From: Pseudomonas sp. Marseille-Q3773
GTDB taxonomy: Bacteria > Pseudomonadota > Gammaproteobacteria > Pseudomonadales > Pseudomonadaceae
Assembly: GCF_916618955.1 (NCBI RefSeq)
Contig: NZ_OU745390.1
Location: forward strand, 2,108,001-2,172,000
DNA length: 64,000 bases
Direction of reading: 5' to 3'
The notes beneath the pieces were generated by a model, which saw only the letters and a list, made by a program, of their open reading frames with translations, made no database searches and had not been told where the DNA came from. Both the position numbers and the translations under genes were made by a program. Every line of letters begins with the position of its first letter. Position 1 is the stretch's first letter. Shown here one piece after another: positions 61,351-64,000 of the stretch.

Positions 61351-62667
61351 TCAGGTACGCAATGGCTTGATTGCCATGCTGGTGTTCGGTGCCAGGTCGG
61401 CGCTCTGCGTGGCGCTGGCCGGGCGGCTGTTCCAGTGCGGCAGCAGTACCAGTGCCGAGAACAGCGCACAGCCGGCGAACACGATGAACACCGTGACGCC
61501 GTCGAAGTAGCCCGGTAGCAGCCCGCCCAGCACGGCCCCCACCGAACCACAACCGTTGACGAAGCCCGCCGCGGTGGCGCCGGCCTTGGCGGTGCCGAAG
61601 TCGATCGCCGCCGCGCCGCTGATCATCGAGTCCGGCCCGTACAGGGTCAGGCCCATGACGAACAGCAGCGCCACCACCAGCACCACGCTGCCGGTGTGCA
61701 TGGCCGCCATGAACGCCGCCAGGGTCACGGTCAGCAGGACCAGGCTGATCACGCAGGCCGGCATGCGCCGGGCGCCGAACAGTTTGTCGGAAGCCAGGCC
61801 GATCATGATCGGCCCGAGCAGCCCGGCCAGTTCGAACGCCGTGGGGATGATCGCTGCGCCGACCTTGCCCACCGACGGCATCTGCTCGAAGACGATCACC
61901 GGCCCCCACAGCAGGATGGCGTAGCGCGCCGGTTTCAGCAGGAAGTAGGCAAGCCCCAAGGTCAGCACCGTGCGGTTGCGCAAGATTTCCTTCAATGGCG
62001 CCCACAGGCTGCACAGGTTGCCACCCGGGGCCATGCTCTGTGGTTCAGGCTCGACCGCCGGCAGGCCGACGTCTTCAGGCTTGTTGCGCTGCAGGAAGAA
62101 GAACAGTACGGCCACCAGCGCCACCACTGCGGCGCTGGAGAAGAACGCCGCGTGCCAGCTGCCGACCAGGGTGTAGGCCCACCAACCGGCAAACGGCGAG
62201 GCCACCAGGCCGCCGAAGGCATAGCAGGAACTCCACAAGCCCAGCACCCGTCCGCGCTGCACGGCGGGAAAGAAACTGCCGATGTTCTTGCACAACCCCG
62301 CCCACCCGGTGGATTGCGCAAGGCCCTGCACCAGCATGCAAGTGGCGAAGATCGGGAAGGTGGCGTAGCTGCCCATCACCACGGCGGCGCCTGCGGAAAT
62401 CAGCAGGCCACCCAGCACCACCACGCGCGGGCCGAAGCGGTCGGCAAGCATGCCCCAGGTGAACTGGCCCACGGCATAGGCCGCCAGGTAGATCGCATCA
62501 AGGTTGGCCATGGCGGCCTTGTCGAGCAGGAAACCCGGGTCTTCGGCGATGCCCAGCTTGGCCACCGAGAAGGCCTTGCGGGTGAAGTAGAAGGCGGCGT
62601 AGGCCAGCCAGGTGATGGCGAAGATCTGGATGCGCCAGCGTTTCAACGTGGCTAGTGACTGGTTCAT
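61351..62667 (-). CDS. MFS transporter, organophosphate:phosphate antiporter-like
   Basis: A 438-residue inner-membrane MFS carrier of the OPA (GlpT/UhpT/PgtP) family. Typical features are the start TWLAYAAFYFTRKAFSVAKL, which holds the YxxxYxxRK pattern, FTWGMLADRFGPRVVVLGGL, NIGSFFPAVQRGRVLGLWSS, and LTLYGPDSMISGAAAIDFGT in the second half. These families exchange organic phosphates or phosphonates for phosphate, which fits the adjacent putative aminophosphonate oxidoreductase. ATG 62667 has AGAGG 11 bases upstream. Transcription is divergent from the LysR gene across a 243-base region containing an AT-rich dyad. Confidence 0.88.
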   Translation of the reverse strand: MNQSLATLKRWRIQIFAITWLAYAAFYFTRKAFSVAKLGIAEDPGFLLDKAAMANLDAIYLAAYAVGQFTWGMLADRFGPRVVVLGGLLISAGAAVVMGSYATFPIFATCMLVQGLAQSTGWAGLCKNIGSFFPAVQRGRVLGLWSSCYAFGGLVASPFAGWWAYTLVGSWHAAFFSSAAVVALVAVLFFFLQRNKPEDVGLPAVEPEPQSMAPGGNLCSLWAPLKEILRNRTVLTLGLAYFLLKPARYAILLWGPVIVFEQMPSVGKVGAAIIPTAFELAGLLGPIMIGLASDKLFGARRMPACVISLVLLTVTLAAFMAAMHTGSVVLVVALLFVMGLTLYGPDSMISGAAAIDFGTAKAGATAAGFVNGCGSVGAVLGGLLPGYFDGVTVFIVFAGCALFSALVLLPHWNSRPASATQSADLAPNTSMAIKPLRT

Positions 62668-62850
62668 TTAAGTCTGACCTCTTGCTCAAGTGTGCCGGCA
62701 GAATGTGAAGAAACGCCTGTCTTGTTGTTGTGTTGCGCACAGCGATGACGAGGCTGTCATCGGGTCAGTTGGCGCCGTGTGGGCGCCATGGCCCTGGCGG
62801 CACTTGTGGTGCCTGCGTCGGGCTGAAAGGTATGGAAACAGCTGCTGACT

Positions 62851-62871
62851 GATAAATAAAATCGATTTATC
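62851..62871. promoter_or_regulatory. AT-rich dyad, probable LysR operator
   Basis: GATAAAT-N7-ATTTATC, perfect over 7-bp arms, with T-N11-A spacing. It lies 40 bp before the LysR start and within the divergent promoter region shared with the OPA transporter/oxidoreductase operon. Confidence 0.5.
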
Positions 62872-62910
62872 GTATTACACACATAAGCCTGACTTGTTAC
62901 TGAGGTGGTC

Positions 62911-63780
62911 ATGTCGGTTTCCCACGCACAACTGAAGGCTTTCCACGCCGTAGCCACGCACGGCAGCTTCACCCGCGCGGCAGAAAAGCTGTTTCTCACC
63001 CAGCCGGCGGTGTCCGACCAGGTGCGCAAGCTGGAGGAACGCTTTGGCGTGCTGCTGTTTCACCGCAACAAGCGCTCGGTGCAGCTCACCGACCTGGGTG
63101 AGCGCCTGCTGGGCATCAGCCAGCGCCTGTTCGCCTGCGAGGCCGAGGCGCATGAACTGCTGCAGGACTCGCGCGCCTTGCACACCGGCAGCCTGGTGCT
63201 GGCGGTGGATGCGCCAGTGCACGTGCTGCCGCAGATCGCCCGCTTCTGCCAGCGCTACCCAGGCATCCAGGTAAAGGTCGAAACCGGCAACACCGATGAA
63301 TCGCTGGCCCGGCTGTTCAGTTACCAGGCCGACCTGGCCCTGCTGGGCCGGGATGTCGACGACGAGCGCCTGCATTGCCTGCCGCTGCGCCGCGACCCGA
63401 TGGTGGCGTTCGTCTCGCACAACCACCCGTGGGCCAGCCGTGGTTCGATCAGCCTGGCGGACCTGGACGACATGCCGCTGGTACTGCGCGAACCCGGCTC
63501 GGTGACGCGGCAGACGCTGGAGCAGGAAATGCAACGGGCCGGGTTGCGGATTCGCCCGGCGATCCAGGTTGAAGGCCGGGAAGCTGCACGTGAAGCCGTA
63601 GTGGTGGGGATTGGCGTGGGGGTGGTGTCGGCGGCCGAGTTTGGCGCGGATGCCCGTGTGTGTGCGTTGCCGATTGTCGATTGCCAGCGGTACCTGACCG
63701 AGACCTTGGTGTGCCTGCGTGAACAGCGCACGCGGCGGGTGGTGGCGACCTTCCTGCAAATGGTCGAGGAAGCGCTGTGA
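62911..63780 (+). CDS. LysR-family regulator, probably of aminophosphonate-type genes
   Basis: A 289-residue LysR-type regulator. The winged helix is AQLKAFHAVATHGSFTRAAE, then LTQPAVSDQVRKLEERFG and FHRNKRSVQLTDLGERLL. The effector domain reads LVLAVDAPVHVLPQIARFCQ...EAAREAVVVGIGVGVVSAAE. The sequence resembles the LysR group associated with aminoethylphosphonate catabolism, as I recall it. ATG 62911 follows TGAGGTGG; a GTG two codons earlier is in frame. It is divergent from the OPA transporter and FAD oxidoreductase genes, the usual layout for a regulator and its targets. Confidence 0.9.
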   Translation: MSVSHAQLKAFHAVATHGSFTRAAEKLFLTQPAVSDQVRKLEERFGVLLFHRNKRSVQLTDLGERLLGISQRLFACEAEAHELLQDSRALHTGSLVLAVDAPVHVLPQIARFCQRYPGIQVKVETGNTDESLARLFSYQADLALLGRDVDDERLHCLPLRRDPMVAFVSHNHPWASRGSISLADLDDMPLVLREPGSVTRQTLEQEMQRAGLRIRPAIQVEGREAAREAVVVGIGVGVVSAAEFGADARVCALPIVDCQRYLTETLVCLREQRTRRVVATFLQMVEEAL

Positions 63781-63837
63781 GGCCAGCGCAGGCAACCCGA
63801 CTATGCTGGGATAACCCCCGCCTCCGGCACTCAGCCC

Positions 63838-64000
63838 ATGCTCTTCCGTCTCGCCGCCGACACCTTGGTGCTGCTGCACCTGGCCTTCATCCTGCTGGTA
63901 CTGTTCGGCGGCCTGCTGGTGCTGCGCTGGCGAGCTGCCCTGCTGCTGCATCTGCCAGCCCTGGGCTGGGGACTGGCGGTGGAATACCTGCACCTGGGTT
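63838..64000 (+). CDS. DUF2784-family membrane protein, cut by window end
   Basis: The first 54 residues of a small membrane protein reading MLFRLAADTLVLLHLAFILL and then FGGLLVLRWRAALLLHLPAL followed by GWGLAVEYLHLG. This matches the start of DUF2784 proteins (usually ~120-130 residues, four membrane segments, function unknown). The coding region continues past the window. ATG 63838 lies 57 bases after the LysR stop. Confidence 0.8.
   Translation, partial: MLFRLAADTLVLLHLAFILLVLFGGLLVLRWRAALLLHLPALGWGLAVEYLHLG

Noticed and set aside
62875..63993. 372-codon minus-strand frame opposite the LysR gene
   Set aside because: Gln/His-rich translation without domains, antisense to a complete LysR-type regulator.

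Overview
The window looks like a chromosomal segment of a Pseudomonas putida-group bacterium. The evidence is high GC, P. putida-type REP elements between genes, and a recognisable block at 35.2-59 kb: a giant secreted haem peroxidase, its type I exporter, a GGDEF protein, quiC, an MFS transporter, DOPA decarboxylase and a LysR regulator. From memory this order matches the pehA-to-ddc region of P. putida KT2440. No rRNA, tRNA, CRISPR array, prophage or intact insertion sequence was found.

Layout. 0-3.4 kb: a probable polyamine-utilisation locus, with a class III aminotransferase (cut by the window start), a LuxR-type regulator and a divergent PuuP-like permease. A perfect 24-bp inverted repeat lies between them, and the permease start is out of frame with its body. 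3.5-11.6 kb: housekeeping and accessory genes, including 8-oxoguanine deaminase, a GNAT, a haem oxygenase, an Arg/Trp-rich exported protein, a DUF2986 protein, cptA, a pqiB remnant, a glycine-zipper protein, a LysR and a VOC protein. 11.6-17.9 kb: a tightly packed seven-gene operon transcribed leftward. It runs thermostable-hemolysin-family protein, AMP-dependent ligase, haem-oxygenase-like (HDO) metal enzyme, SDR, secreted TPR protein, response regulator and histidine kinase. It reads as a small-molecule biosynthesis system with its own two-component control, and is the best candidate here for an undescribed system. A direct repeat typical of OmpR-family operators precedes it.

18-31 kb: a conserved unknown, an MHS transporter, a VOC protein, an alpha/beta-hydrolase fold protein whose nucleophile position is Gly, a 1632-residue NEL-type E3 ubiquitin ligase effector with leucine-rich repeats, a UvrD-family helicase, a pirin and an isochorismatase-like hydrolase. 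31-35 kb: L(+)-tartrate utilisation (LysR, DctA-type carrier, ttdA, ttdB). 35-52 kb: a 3900-residue protein with two animal-type haem peroxidase domains and RTX repeats, then the complete type I secretion system (ABC, HlyD, TolC) and a PAS-GGDEF protein. 53-59 kb: quiC and a shikimate/quinate-type MFS transporter, ddc and its LysR neighbour. 59-64 kb: a YebC-family protein, a putative aminophosphonate locus (FAD oxidoreductase, OPA-type transporter, divergent LysR) and the start of a DUF2784 gene.

Functions were assigned by reading motifs and by memory of families. No searches were run.
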